A stretch of DNA of 64,000 nt from VAYN01 sp963702075 (lineage in GTDB: Bacteria > Actinomycetota > Thermoleophilia > Solirubrobacterales > 70-9): the NCBI GenBank assembly GCA_963702075.1, contig OY969703.1:1798001-1862000 (forward strand). Direction: 5' to 3'. How positions within the stretch are numbered: the stretch's first letter is position 1; every line of letters begins with the position of its first letter. Positions 1 to 11,071 of the stretch are shown here, in pieces. The notes below the pieces were generated by a model. The model was not told where the DNA came from, ran no database searches, and saw nothing but the letters and a program-made list of their open reading frames with translations. A program made the translations under genes and the position numbers.

Positions 1-729
1 GAACTCCGGCTCCTCGGGCTCCTCGTCGGCGGCGTGGACGATTTCGACCTTGCGGTCGTACTCGTCGGCGATCGCCTTCACCGAGTCGTCGGTGAGCGTC
101 TGCGTGAGCGTCGCCATCTCGCCCATCATCATCAGTTTTTTGATCACCTCGGCCGGGGCGAGGCCGAGGGATTCGGCGACCTCGCGCACGGTGGCGCCGG
201 AGTTGACTTTGACCGCCTCGGGCTCGGCCGGCGTCGCCGGACCCAGCGGCGGCTCCTCGAGCAGGGGGCGACGACGACGGCCGCCGCGCCGGCGGGGCGG
301 CCGCTGCGGGGGCGGGCCGCCCATCTGCTCGCGCCGCGAGGCCTGCGAGTCGATCACGACCCGGCGTTTTTTCGAGCTGGCGCCAGCGCCGGAGCTCTGC
401 TGGGCTCCCCCCGCCGCGCGCACGGGTTTGGTCGAGGTCGAAGGACGTTTTGCGCCCGGTTGGGCGCTCGGCTGCTGGGGCGCAGCCGCTTTCGGGGCGG
501 GAGAGGCCGTTTTCTGCTCGGCTGGGGCAGCGGGTTTCGCCGCCGCTTTCTTCGTCGCTTCGGCACCGCCGTTGCCTTTCGAAGCCGAGATCGCCTTCAG
601 CGCGTCGGCCTCCTCGACGGTCGAGGCAGCCGCTTTGGCTTCTACCCCGGCTGCTTTCAGCGCCGACAGCAGCTCTTTCGAGCTGACGCCCTGGGCTTTT
701 GCGATCTCGTGTACCCGCTTTTTAGCCAC
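1..729 (-). CDS. infB: Translation initiation factor IF-2, N-terminal part (gene cut by window edge)
   Basis: IF-2 delivers initiator tRNA to the 30S ribosomal subunit using GTP. Only the first 243 codons are present, because the gene leaves the window on the left; the GTPase domain is therefore not visible. The start is a GTG that shares one base with the nusA stop (TAGTG), so the two are translationally coupled. The protein opens with AKKRVHEIAKAQGVSSKEL, a typical IF2 N-terminal helical module. About 110 residues of Ala/Pro/Lys-rich and Arg-rich linker follow, then a second IF2-N module (GATVREVAESLGLAPAEV and onward). The rimP-nusA-infB order is the classical bacterial one. Identity is secure from sequence and context. 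Confidence 0.96.
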   Translation of the reverse strand, partial: MAKKRVHEIAKAQGVSSKELLSALKAAGVEAKAAASTVEEADALKAISASKGNGGAEATKKAAAKPAAPAEQKTASPAPKAAAPQQPSAQPGAKRPSTSTKPVRAAGGAQQSSGAGASSKKRRVVIDSQASRREQMGGPPPQRPPRRRGGRRRRPLLEEPPLGPATPAEPEAVKVNSGATVREVAESLGLAPAEVIKKLMMMGEMATLTQTLTDDSVKAIADEYDRKVEIVHAADEEPEEPEF

Positions 730-2336
730 TAAGCCTGCTCAGCCTCCTCGGGTACCTGCTCGGTCTGCTCGGTCGGCACTTCCTCGGCCGGAGAATCCTC
801 AGGGGCATCGTCGGCGGCGGCTTCGGGGTCGTCGTCCAGGGTCTCCCCCGCGACTTCCTCGGCTTCCGTGGCCTCCTGCTGGATGTCTTCTTCGATCGCC
901 TCCTCGGTGGCGACTTCGTCGGCGCTCTCCTCCGCCGGGGCCTCGTCGGCCTCCGCGGTCTCAGTCGGCTCGACGAAGTTCGCTTCCGCGCGGGCGACGA
1001 TCTCTTCGACCTGGCCTTCGTCGGCGTCCGGGTCGGCGAGGATCGCCACCTCGGCCTCGTCGAGGTCGGCGAGGATTGCCACCTGGCTGGTCTCGAAGCG
1101 CGAGAGCGACTGATGCTGCGGCAGGCCGCAGTAGGTCGAGCCGGGGATTGCGGCGTTGGGGCAGCGACGACCTTTCGTCAGCACCGCCATGCAGCGGCCG
1201 TCGAAGTTTTCTTCGCCCTCGATGTCGATGTCGGTTTCTTCGGAGGCGAAGTCGGTCTCGGACTTGATGTCGACACGCCAGCCGGTGAGGCGGGCGGCGA
1301 GGCGGGCGTTCTGGCCGTCGCGGCCGATCGCCAGCGAGAGCTGGTCGTCGGGCACGATCACGGTCGCTTGGCGCTCGTCGTCGTCGACGATCACCTCGCG
1401 CACGCGCGCCGGCGAGAGCGCTTTGGCGACGAAGCGGGCTGGCTCGTCGTTGTGGGGAATGATGTCGATCTTCTCGCCGCGCAGCTCGGAGACGACCATC
1501 CGCACCCGCGAGCCGCGGGGGCCGACGCAGGCGCCGACCGGGTCGACCCCGTCGGCGTGGGAGACGACGGCGATCTTCGAGCGGTAGCCGGGCTCGCGGG
1601 CGACGCCGACGATTTCGACCAGCTTGTCGGCGATCTCGGGAACCTCGAGCTCGAACAGGCTTTTGATCAGCTCGGGGCTGCGGCGGGAAACGACGATCGC
1701 CGGGCCTTTGGTCGAATCGGAGACGTCGGTGATGACCGCCTTGACCCGCATCCCGTGGTCGTAGCGCTCGTTGTAGACCTGCTCGGACTTCGGCAGCAGC
1801 GCCTCGACCCGCTCGCGCAGCTGGACCAGCGTGTAGCGCTTGTCGGACTGCTGGATGATCCCGGTGATCAGCTCGCCGACCCGGTCCTGGTACTCGTCGT
1901 ACATCATCTGCCGCTCGGCCTCGCGAATCCGCTGCAGGATCACCTGCTTGGCGGTCTGGGCGGCGATCCGGCCGAAGTTTTCCGGGGTGACGTCGCTGGT
2001 CTCGATCTGGTCCTCGTAGGGGGCGATCATCTCTGGATCGAGCTCGGGCTCCTCGGGCTCTTTCATCTCCCCCGTCTCGGGGTCGACTTCGGGCTCCTCC
2101 TGCTGCTCGGCGGCTTCGGCCAGCAGCTTCTCCTCCAGCTCGGGAGGCAGGATCAGTTCGAAGACGCGGAAGTCGCCGGTTTCGTGGTCGAGGTCGACCC
2201 GCGCGTATTTGGCGGCGCCGGGAGTCTTCTTGTAAGCGGAGAGGAGGGCGTCCTCGAGGGCGTCCATCAGCCGGTCGGCCGCGATGCCCTTCTCCTGCTC
2301 GAGCGCTTTGACTGCGTCGACGATCTCTTTACTCAC
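729..2336 (-). CDS. nusA: Transcription termination/antitermination factor NusA with an extra Cys/His motif
   Basis: NusA binds RNA polymerase and modulates pausing, termination and antitermination. The 535-residue protein has the N-terminal domain (about 1-180), S1 (about 190-255) and tandem KH domains; GPRGSRVRMV and AIGRDGQNARLA are the KH GxxG loops. Two things are odd. First, an acidic insertion of roughly 45 residues (about 70-115) interrupts the N-terminal domain. Second, residues 382-408 carry C382, C392, C403 and H408, which look like a small zinc-binding knuckle, and are followed by a very acidic Glu/Asp/Ala tail of about 100 residues. It overlaps rimP by four bases (ATGA) and infB by one. 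Confidence 0.97.
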   Translation of the reverse strand: MSKEIVDAVKALEQEKGIAADRLMDALEDALLSAYKKTPGAAKYARVDLDHETGDFRVFELILPPELEEKLLAEAAEQQEEPEVDPETGEMKEPEEPELDPEMIAPYEDQIETSDVTPENFGRIAAQTAKQVILQRIREAERQMMYDEYQDRVGELITGIIQQSDKRYTLVQLRERVEALLPKSEQVYNERYDHGMRVKAVITDVSDSTKGPAIVVSRRSPELIKSLFELEVPEIADKLVEIVGVAREPGYRSKIAVVSHADGVDPVGACVGPRGSRVRMVVSELRGEKIDIIPHNDEPARFVAKALSPARVREVIVDDDERQATVIVPDDQLSLAIGRDGQNARLAARLTGWRVDIKSETDFASEETDIDIEGEENFDGRCMAVLTKGRRCPNAAIPGSTYCGLPQHQSLSRFETSQVAILADLDEAEVAILADPDADEGQVEEIVARAEANFVEPTETAEADEAPAEESADEVATEEAIEEDIQQEATEAEEVAGETLDDDPEAAADDAPEDSPAEEVPTEQTEQVPEEAEQA

Positions 2337-2602
2337 TGAAGCGACTCCTTGGGTTCGGAACTGGCGGCGTTGCGGCGGTCTCTGTACTTGGGACCCGGCG
2401 AGGACACCTCGAGCGAATAATCGACCAGGAGGTGCTGCATGTGCTTGGTGACTCTTTCGCAGAGCGCGAGATCTACTCCATCGGGGTGGTCGATGAAGAG
2501 GCGCAGGGCGTCGTTCCTCGGTTTCTCGAGGGCGACCAGGTCGATCCCTGGGTCCAGCTCTGAGAGCTCCTGCTCGATGTCTTGCTCGGTGGGGTCAGCC
2601 AT
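2333..2602 (-). CDS. rimP: Short RimP-like ribosome maturation factor (N-terminal domain only)
   Basis: RimP assists maturation of the 30S subunit. The 89-residue product matches the RimP N-terminal alpha/beta domain: LRLFIDHPDGVDLALCERV corresponds to the usual FIDxxxGVxxDDC region, and LEVSSPG is the family signature. The usual protein is about 150 residues with a C-terminal SH3-like domain. Here the chain ends with a short basic tail straight after LEVSSPG and overlaps nusA by ATGA, so the second domain is absent rather than frameshifted. The ATG at 2602 was chosen because the in-frame extension upstream to a GTG at 2656 would translate the terminator-like hairpin. No good Shine-Dalgarno is seen, so the start is less sure than the identity. 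Confidence 0.82.
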   Translation of the reverse strand: MADPTEQDIEQELSELDPGIDLVALEKPRNDALRLFIDHPDGVDLALCERVTKHMQHLLVDYSLEVSSPGPKYRDRRNAASSEPKESLQ

Positions 2603-2624
2603 GGGGTTTTGGGGGTCTGGGCGT

Positions 2625-2646
2625 AAAAAAAGTGGGCCAGGCCCAC
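2625..2646 (-). terminator. Intrinsic terminator or attenuator in front of rimP
   Basis: Read on the minus strand, a perfect GTGGGCC/GGCCCAC hairpin is followed directly by seven T residues, a textbook rho-independent terminator. It lies about 50 bases after the coaBC stop and about 20 bases before the rimP ATG. It can end coaBC transcripts, but any transcript that starts at the TATACT box at 2684-2689 must also pass it before reaching rimP-nusA-infB, so it may act as an attenuator. Confidence 0.85.
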
Positions 2647-2683
2647 TCCTCGACACCGCATAGGGACAGAAAAGCTTGCGATC

Positions 2684-2689
2684 AGTATA
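2684..2689 (-). promoter_or_regulatory. Candidate -10 box for the rimP-nusA-infB operon
   Basis: TATACT on the minus strand lies between the coaBC stop and the hairpin at 2625-2646. This is the only strong -10-like hexamer in the gap. No good -35 is seen 16-18 bases upstream, so the assignment rests on the -10 match and position alone. Confidence 0.4.
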
Positions 2690-2695
2690 GCCCGC

Positions 2696-3952
2696 TTAAT
2701 GGGTGGGCCTGCGGGAGTTTTCGCGCAGGCGGTCGACCTCCTGCAGGATTGCCTCGGCGATCTCGTCCTTGGAAGCGATCGCGACCTCGGTCTCCTCCTC
2801 CCCGCCGATCAGAGTGACTGCATTGCGCTCGCTCTCGAAGCCGATCTCGGGATCGGAGACGTCGTTGAAGACGATCAAGTCGGCACCCTTGCGCTCGAGC
2901 TTGCCGCGGGCCCGCTCCACCGCCTGCTCCCTACTTGAAGCCGCTTCGGCGGCAAAGCCGACGATCGTCTGGCCCTCTGAACGCTTGGCGCTGAGCGAGG
3001 CGAGGATGTCCTCGGTCGGCTCCAGAGAGAGATCGAGAGAGCCGCTGCGCTGCAGCTTGCCCGCCGCCGGCTCGGCGGCGCGAAAGTCGGCCGGCGCTGC
3101 GGCCATCAGTAAGACGTGTGCCTGCGGGAACTCCCCCTCAGCGGCACTGGCGAGCTCGGCGGCGGTCTCGACGTCGATGCGGCGCACCCCGGGCGGCGTC
3201 GGCAGCGCCACGTTGGCGGCGATCACCGTCACCTCGGCTCCACGCCTCACCGCCGCGCCAGCCAGCGCGATCCCCATCCGGCCGCTTGAGCGGTTGCCGA
3301 TAAAGCGCACCTGGTCGATCGGCTCGCGGGTGCCGCCGGCGGTGACCAGGACCCGCAACCCGTCCCAGGGCCGATCGCCGGCCGGCAGCGCCGCCTCGAT
3401 CCGCGCCAGCAGCAACTCCGGGTCGGGCAGGCGCCCGCGGCCGTACTCTCCCCGGGAGGCCAGCTTGCCCTCCTCGGGCTCGATCACCTCCACCCCGCGC
3501 TCACGCAGGATCGCGAGATTCGCTTGCGTCGCCGCATCCGCGTACATGCGGTCGTTCATCGCCGGCGCGACCAGGCACGGCGCCGTGCAGGCGAGGAAGG
3601 AGGTGGTCAGCATCGAGTCGGCGTTGCCGCCCGCCAGCTTCGCGATCGTGTTCGCCGAGGCCGGCGCTACCAGGTAAGCGTCGCAGCGTCCGGCCAGCTC
3701 GAGGTGGCCGATCGGGTCATGAGATACCGCCTGTTCGCCGGGGAAGGCGCCGCGCATCGGGTCGCGATCGAACTCGTTGATCAAGACCGGGGCGCCGACG
3801 ATTCCCTCGAAGGAGGCAGCGCCGACGAAGCGGGTCGCCGTCTCGGTCATCAGCACCCGCACGCCGTGCCCGGCCAGCGTTGCCAACCGGGCCAGCTCCA
3901 GGGCCTTGTAAGCGGCGATGCCGCCGCTGACGCCGAGAAGTAGTCGGGCCAT
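2696..3952 (-). CDS. coaBC: Bifunctional phosphopantothenoylcysteine decarboxylase / phosphopantothenate-cysteine ligase
   Basis: CoaBC carries out two consecutive steps of coenzyme A synthesis: ligation of cysteine to 4'-phosphopantothenate, then FMN-dependent decarboxylation. The 418-residue length is normal for the fusion. The N-terminal half (about 1-180) is the flavoprotein CoaC: it begins LLLGVSGGIAAYKALELAR, carries the conserved His of the decarboxylase region, and has APAMNDRMY. The C-terminal half is CoaB, with GLRVLVTAGGTREPIDQVRF, GNRSSGRMG and FNDVSDPEIGF. It stands directly downstream of rpoZ on the same strand, a common arrangement. Confidence 0.97.
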   Translation of the reverse strand: MARLLLGVSGGIAAYKALELARLATLAGHGVRVLMTETATRFVGAASFEGIVGAPVLINEFDRDPMRGAFPGEQAVSHDPIGHLELAGRCDAYLVAPASANTIAKLAGGNADSMLTTSFLACTAPCLVAPAMNDRMYADAATQANLAILRERGVEVIEPEEGKLASRGEYGRGRLPDPELLLARIEAALPAGDRPWDGLRVLVTAGGTREPIDQVRFIGNRSSGRMGIALAGAAVRRGAEVTVIAANVALPTPPGVRRIDVETAAELASAAEGEFPQAHVLLMAAAPADFRAAEPAAGKLQRSGSLDLSLEPTEDILASLSAKRSEGQTIVGFAAEAASSREQAVERARGKLERKGADLIVFNDVSDPEIGFESERNAVTLIGGEEETEVAIASKDEIAEAILQEVDRLRENSRRPTH

Positions 3953-3995
3953 GCCTCGGTTTTAGAGCAAGCCCGCGATGCGGGCAGCCTCGAAC

Positions 3996-4229
3996 CTAGG
4001 CGCGGTACTCGTATTTCAGCTTGCCCTCGGCGAGCTCTTCGAGCGACATCGAGAGATAATTCCTCTCGGCATTCGTCTCGACCATCGGCGGCGGGTACTC
4101 CCCGAAGCCGCCCTCACCGAGGTTGTGGAAGTAGCTGTTGATCTGCCGAGCCCGCTTCGCCGCGACGACGACAGCGGCGTAATGGGAATCGGCGTGGTCC
4201 AGAAGCTTGTCTACGCGTGGTTTGATCAT
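3996..4229 (-). CDS. rpoZ: RNA polymerase omega subunit
   Basis: Omega (77 residues) helps fold and assemble the beta-prime subunit of RNA polymerase. The sequence has the family pattern: a start in MIKPRVDKLL, then the AAKRARQIN core helix and the C-terminal LSMSLEELAEGKLKYEY, typical of actinobacterial omega. It lies between gmk and coaBC, the usual gmk-rpoZ-coaBC order. Here, however, it is separated from gmk by a 377-base gap filled with long inverted repeats, so co-transcription with gmk is uncertain. Confidence 0.95.
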   Translation of the reverse strand: MIKPRVDKLLDHADSHYAAVVVAAKRARQINSYFHNLGEGGFGEYPPPMVETNAERNYLSMSLEELAEGKLKYEYRA

Positions 4230-4250
4230 CGGCGGCGGAGTCTAGCGGTA

Positions 4251-4385
4251 GGAGGGGTCCGGTCATCCTCCTCCGGAAATGACCTCCCCTCCGCTTCCGC
4301 TACGGGGAGAACCTGCTGCGGCTTTGCCGCAGACATCAGATTGCATATCGCCGAACATTCCTCCGGAGGACGACCGGACCCCTCC
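4251..4385. repeat. Long imperfect inverted repeat, first of two in the rpoZ-gmk gap
   Basis: A 14-base left arm starting at 4251 (GGAGGGGTCCGGTC) is the exact reverse complement of the right arm ending at 4385. The pairing extends inward with one mismatch through TCCTCC. Inside lies a smaller hairpin, CTGCGG/CCGCAG, around 4315-4332. No reading frame with recognisable coding character was seen. The folded form would be a long GC-rich branched stem. Its role (terminator, processing site or repeat element) is not known. Confidence 0.75.
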
Positions 4386-4469
4386 CCAACACGCAGCTGC
4401 AGGACGGCCGATCTACACAGCTTTCTTAAAGGCAGCTGCCGCCTGAGCGTCTGCCTGGGACTGTCGCGA

Positions 4470-4585
4470 GGAGGGGTGGGTGTCCCTCTCGGGGCCGGCG
4501 TCCTGTTCCTCGCACAGACCACTCAGCGAGAGACGGGTACTTAGAGGCGAGGAACCCAGGTTTCGAGAGGGACACCCACCCCTCC
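4470..4585. repeat. Long perfect 22-bp inverted repeat, second in the rpoZ-gmk gap
   Basis: The arms 4470-4491 and 4564-4585 are perfect reverse complements over 22 bases (left arm begins GGAGGGGTGGGTGTCC), with a 72-base spacer. The spacer contains a further 9-bp pairing, GTTCCTCGC with GCGAGGAAC, so the whole region can form one long, nearly continuous stem. With the neighbouring repeat it occupies nearly all of 4230-4606, and no gene is seen there. The arms resemble the palindrome at 15194-15260 in overall pattern (GGGGT...GGGT...CCC.CTC). Confidence 0.85.
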
Positions 4586-4606
4586 CTACAAGAGAACCTT
4601 GATCCC

Positions 4607-5170
4607 TCAGCCGCTCAGACCCAGCTCTGTGCGGACCACTTCGATCAGCTCGGCAGACGCTCGGGTGACGTCGTCGTTGACGATCTGGTGGTCGAAGTCG
4701 TCTTGGGCGGCTAGCTCCTGTTCGGCCACCTTGAGGCGCTCGTCGATCGCCTCGGTCGAGTCGGTGCCGCGGCCGATCAGCCGTTCGCGCAGGACCGCGG
4801 GGTCGGGCGGGGCGATGAAGATCTGGACGGAGGCGAGGTCCGTTGCGCGCACCTGCTGGGCGCCCTGGACCTCGATCTCCAAGACCACGGACTTGCCGTG
4901 CTCCAAGCAGCGTTCGACCTCACTGCGCAGCGTTCCGTAGCGGTTGCCGCTGTAGGTAGCGAACTCGAGGAAATCGTTTTCCTCAATGCGCTGATGGAAC
5001 TGCTCGGTGGTGAGGAAGTGGTACTCGCGGCCGTCGACCTCCCCCTCGCGCGGCGCCCGCGTCGTTGCCGAGACCGAGAGCTGGAGGTCGGGTACTCGCT
5101 GCAGAAGCTCGCGGATCAGCGTTCCCTTGCCCACTCCCGACGGACCGGTGATGACGAAGACTTTGGCCAT
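4607..5170 (-). CDS. gmk: Guanylate kinase
   Basis: Gmk phosphorylates GMP to GDP with ATP, an essential step of guanine nucleotide supply. The 187 residues match the family length. The P-loop GPSGVGKGT lies at 9-17, and the GMP-binding region reads SATTRAPREGEVDGREYHF, with EFATYSGNRYGT and VVLEIEVQGAQQV following. It sits 36 bases downstream of mihF on the same strand, as in many actinobacteria, so the two are probably co-transcribed. Confidence 0.97.
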   Translation of the reverse strand: MAKVFVITGPSGVGKGTLIRELLQRVPDLQLSVSATTRAPREGEVDGREYHFLTTEQFHQRIEENDFLEFATYSGNRYGTLRSEVERCLEHGKSVVLEIEVQGAQQVRATDLASVQIFIAPPDPAVLRERLIGRGTDSTEAIDERLKVAEQELAAQDDFDHQIVNDDVTRASAELIEVVRTELGLSG

Positions 5171-5206
5171 GCGGCCGGGGATATTGACCGCTGCGGCGGT
5201 CGGTAA

Positions 5207-5542
5207 CTACCGACGCAGCTGGGAGATCAGCTCGGCGCGCTGGCGCTCGGAGAGCCCGCCGATCGTCTTCGACGGCGAGATCCGGCACTGGTTGAGGATC
5301 CGGTTCGTCTTCACCCGGCCGTACTTGGGGACGGCAAGGAGCATGTCGAAGACCTTGGCCGTGAGGACGTACTCCGGCGGGTCGAGCAGAATCGTCTGGA
5401 TGCTCGCCCGGTTTGCCTTCAAATCCTTCTTCAGTTTGGCCCGCGCGGTGCGGATGTCGTTGGCTCGTTTGAGAGCGTCCATCCGCTGGTCGAGTGACCG
5501 TTCCGGGGCCGCGAGAGAGGATTTGACTGGGGGGGCGCTCAT
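5207..5542 (-). CDS. mihF: Actinobacterial integration host factor (nucleoid-associated protein)
   Basis: This 111-residue protein belongs to the actinobacterial IHF family, small DNA-binding nucleoid proteins unrelated to enterobacterial IHF. The family pattern is visible: ANDIRTARAKLKKDLKAN, then TILLDPPEYVLTAKVFDMLLAVPKYGRVK and the C-terminal ILNQCRISPSKTIGGLSERQR, which forms the helix-two-turn-helix DNA contact. The position just before gmk is the standard one in Actinomycetota and is a useful lineage marker. The start codon lies a few bases after the predicted transcription start, so the mRNA is nearly leaderless. Confidence 0.93.
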   Translation of the reverse strand: MSAPPVKSSLAAPERSLDQRMDALKRANDIRTARAKLKKDLKANRASIQTILLDPPEYVLTAKVFDMLLAVPKYGRVKTNRILNQCRISPSKTIGGLSERQRAELISQLRR

Positions 5543-5552
5543 GTGGGCGGCG

Positions 5553-5580
5553 AGTATAGCCGCGACTTCGGGGCCTGCAA
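5553..5580 (-). promoter_or_regulatory. mihF promoter
   Basis: On the minus strand, TTGCAG (5575-5580) and TATACT (5553-5558) are separated by 16 bases and give a good housekeeping-sigma promoter. Transcription would start near 5546, only about four bases before the mihF ATG. Confidence 0.65.
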
Positions 5581-5613
5581 GGCGACAGGGCCAAATTGCC
5601 CCAAAATTCGTGT

Positions 5614-5632
5614 GAACCTCTAGTCGAGGTTC
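5614..5632 (-). terminator. Hairpin at the end of the pyrimidine operon
   Basis: GAACCTC and GAGGTTC form a 7-bp stem with a 5-base loop, starting about six bases after the pyrD stop. An AATTTT stretch follows a few bases later on the minus strand. The T-tract is short and displaced, so it is a plausible but imperfect terminator. Confidence 0.55.
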
Positions 5633-5637
5633 AGCGT

Positions 5638-6516
5638 CTACAGGCGCGAGGGCGCCTGATACACCTCGGTTTCCAGCTCATTTGCAATTCGCGAGCCCGC
5701 TCGCGGGTCGCGGAAACTCTCGGTTCCGACCGCCACCAGGGTTGCTCCGAGCGCGAGGAATTCCGCCGCGTCCGCCCCGCTGGAGATCCCACCCATACCG
5801 ATGGCGGAAATCTCGGTCACGGCGCATACGGCCCGCAGCTGCTGCAGGGCGATCGGCCGCACCGCCGGGCCTGAAAGACCGCCATGACCCGCGGCAAGAG
5901 CAGGCGCCTGGGTCCTCGGGTCGACGGCGCTCGCCTTCAGCGTGTTGATCAGGGAGACCGCGTTTGCCCCACCGGATTCAGCGGCAACGGCGACGGCCTC
6001 CGGCGCGGCGACGTTCGGCGTCAGCTTCACGATCAAGGGCTTCTGCGTCAGCGGTCGCAGTGTCTCCAGCAGCGCCTCGGTCTCGCTCGGCTGCTCCCCG
6101 ACGATCAGGCCGGAGTGGACATTGGGACAGCTGACGTTCAACTCGACGGCTGCCACCTCTTCCCGCGCCTCCACGGCCGCCACGAGCCGACTGAAGTCCT
6201 CGGGGTTGGTCGCCATCACCGAGACGATCAGGGGCACCGGCAGCTCACTCAGCTGCGGCAGATCCTCAGCCAGGAACCCCTCTAGCCCTTTGTTGGGCAG
6301 CCCGATCGAGTTGATCATCCCGGCCGGCGTCTCCCAGATCCGCTGCGGTTCGTTGCCGGCACGGGGCTCCGGCGTAATCGTCTTGGAAACGAAGGCCGAG
6401 AAAGGGAAGTCCTCCAGCAGCTCGTCGCCGAACACTCTCCGAGCCGCGATCGCGTCATAGGTCCCTGAGGCGTTGATCACCGGGTGCTCCAGCTCGATCC
6501 CGCAGAAGTCAGGCAT
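5638..6516 (-). CDS. pyrD: Dihydroorotate dehydrogenase, class 1B catalytic subunit
   Basis: PyrD oxidises dihydroorotate to orotate, the fourth step of UMP synthesis. The start at 6516 (MPDFCGIELEHPVINASGTY) gives 292 residues and overlaps the end of pyrK by eight bases; the longer open frame upstream is only pyrK read in another frame. The FMN-barrel motifs are SKTITPEPRAGNEPQRIWE, SIGLPN and ELNVSCPNV, with catalytic C130 in the last, a cysteine characteristic of class 1 enzymes. GGISSGADAAEFLALGA forms the phosphate-binding end. Pairing with pyrK marks it as the NAD-linked class 1B type. Confidence 0.96.
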   Translation of the reverse strand: MPDFCGIELEHPVINASGTYDAIAARRVFGDELLEDFPFSAFVSKTITPEPRAGNEPQRIWETPAGMINSIGLPNKGLEGFLAEDLPQLSELPVPLIVSVMATNPEDFSRLVAAVEAREEVAAVELNVSCPNVHSGLIVGEQPSETEALLETLRPLTQKPLIVKLTPNVAAPEAVAVAAESGGANAVSLINTLKASAVDPRTQAPALAAGHGGLSGPAVRPIALQQLRAVCAVTEISAIGMGGISSGADAAEFLALGATLVAVGTESFRDPRAGSRIANELETEVYQAPSRL

Positions 6517-7347
6517 GGGCGACCGCCGCGACAGCATCGCCCCTGACGATCGGCCCGTCGACGCAGAGCCGCATGTAACCGCCGCCGACCTTGGGCACCG
6601 CGCAGCCGAAGCAGGCGCCGAAGCCGCAGGCCATCGGCGACTCCATCGCCAGCTCGCAGGGCACCCCTCGCTCGGCGCAAAGGGCACGAACAGCCTCCAG
6701 CATCGCCGGAGGACCGCATGAGTAGACGACAGCCGAGGCGGCATCGTCCCCCGTCAGCAGCGCCGCGAGCAGGTCGGTGACGAAGCCCTGGTGGCCGGCG
6801 TGACCGTCCTCGGTGGCGAGGCGGACGTCGGGACAGAGGTTCCTGCCGGCGCAGAACAGCTCCGGCAGTCCCCCCGAGTGCTCCTCATTGCGGAAGCCGA
6901 GCAGGACGCGGAGGGGAATGCCGCGTTCGACCAGGTAACGACGCCAGATCGCCATCGGGGCGATCCCGATGCCGCCGCCGACGAGAACCGCTCCCGCGGC
7001 CGCCCGATTGATCTGACTCGGAGTCGAGAACGAGTTGCCGAGCGGACCGACCACACACACTTCCTCTCCCGCCTCGAGTTGGCAGAGCCGATCGGTGCCA
7101 GGTCCGACGCCCTCGACGAGAAAGTCCAGCCTCACTCCCTCCTTGGCCGGCGCCGCCTCTGCGACCGAGATCGCCCGCGGCAGGAAGGGCCGGCCGTCCT
7201 CGTCTCCCCAGCCGTGCTCGGCGGCAAGCATGTAGAACTGGCCCGGCTCAGGCGCCGGGCCGTCGCGGTCGAGCAGCGAGAAGATCCGGTAGCCGCCGGT
7301 CGTCTCATTCTCGGCGACTTCGCAGAGGCGGCGGCCGAAGGGCGCCG

Positions 7348-7351
<4 letters not shown>
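6509..7351 (-). CDS. pyrK: Dihydroorotate dehydrogenase electron transfer subunit
   Basis: PyrK passes electrons from the PyrD flavin through FAD and a [2Fe-2S] cluster to NAD. The 280-residue protein has the flavin-binding beta barrel (RPFLPRAISVA), the NAD-binding GGGIGIAPM, YSCGPPAML, and the C-terminal cluster ligands C242, C247, C250 and C263. The start at 7351 overlaps the carB stop (ATGA) and matches the natural N-terminus FGRRLCEVAENE; the longer frame upstream is carB read in another frame. Confidence 0.96.
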
Positions 7352-10456
<3,105 letters not shown>

Positions 10457-10464
<8 letters not shown>

Positions 10465-11071
10465 TGCGCACCTCCCGCGCCCCTGCCAGGCGCTTCTCCA
10501 GGTTTTTCCGGACCGCCGGCCATTCGTCGTCGACGATCGAGTAGTAGGCCGAGTCGCGGACGCCGGTGATCGGCATCAGCATGTGCTTGCGGAAGATGCC
10601 CTCGAACTTCGCCGGGAGCGCTTCCATCGCTCCCCGCGAGCGCTCGTTGCGGGCGTCGGTCTTCAGCTCGACGCGCATGCAGCCGAGCTCTTCGAAGGCG
10701 AAGCCGAGCATCAGCAGCTTCGCCTCGACGTTGACTCCGGTGCGCCAGACCGCTGGGGTCAGCCAGGTATTGCCGATCTCGAGCCCATCGTGGATCGGCC
10801 GCGGCGCCAAGTAGGTAGAGCTGCCAAGGGGGGCGCCGTCATCAGCGCGCAAGGTGGCGAAGACGTGCTCCTCCCCCATCTTCGCCGCGAGCAGACGCCC
10901 GTCGAAGTACTGGTCGAAGCCCTCCTCGGTCTCCGCGACGCGACGGTCTTTCCACTGCCAGATCTCGGGATGGCCGGCGACCGAGCGCAACGCCTCGCGA
11001 TGGGCCTCGGTCATCGGCTCGAGGCGCACCAGGCTGCCCTCGAGGGCGCAGTCGGGCGGCGGCCAGATCAC
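10457..11071 (-). CDS. GNAT-family N-acetyltransferase inside the pyrimidine operon
   Basis: The 204-residue protein looks like the RimJ/RimL-type branch of GNAT acetyltransferases, which move an acetyl group from acetyl-CoA to an amine. It starts with LEGSLVRLEPMTEAHREAL. It continues with a core strand around DDGAPLGSSTYLA, EIGNTWLTPAVWRTGVNVEAKLLML, and ends in MRVELKTDARNERSRGAMEAL, the usual C-terminal acyl-CoA region. The GTG at 11071 overlaps the carA TGA (GTGA), and the end overlaps carB by eight bases. It is therefore embedded between the two subunits of one enzyme. The substrate is unknown. Confidence 0.85.

Noticed and set aside
1113..2339. Plus-strand open frame of 408 codons opposite nusA
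   Set aside because: Antisense shadow of nusA, with the same explanation; no family motif or ribosome binding site.
2333..2656. Frameshift as an explanation for the short RimP
   Set aside because: The reading frame ends exactly in an ATGA overlap with nusA, and no SH3-like sequence is seen in another frame in the remaining space.
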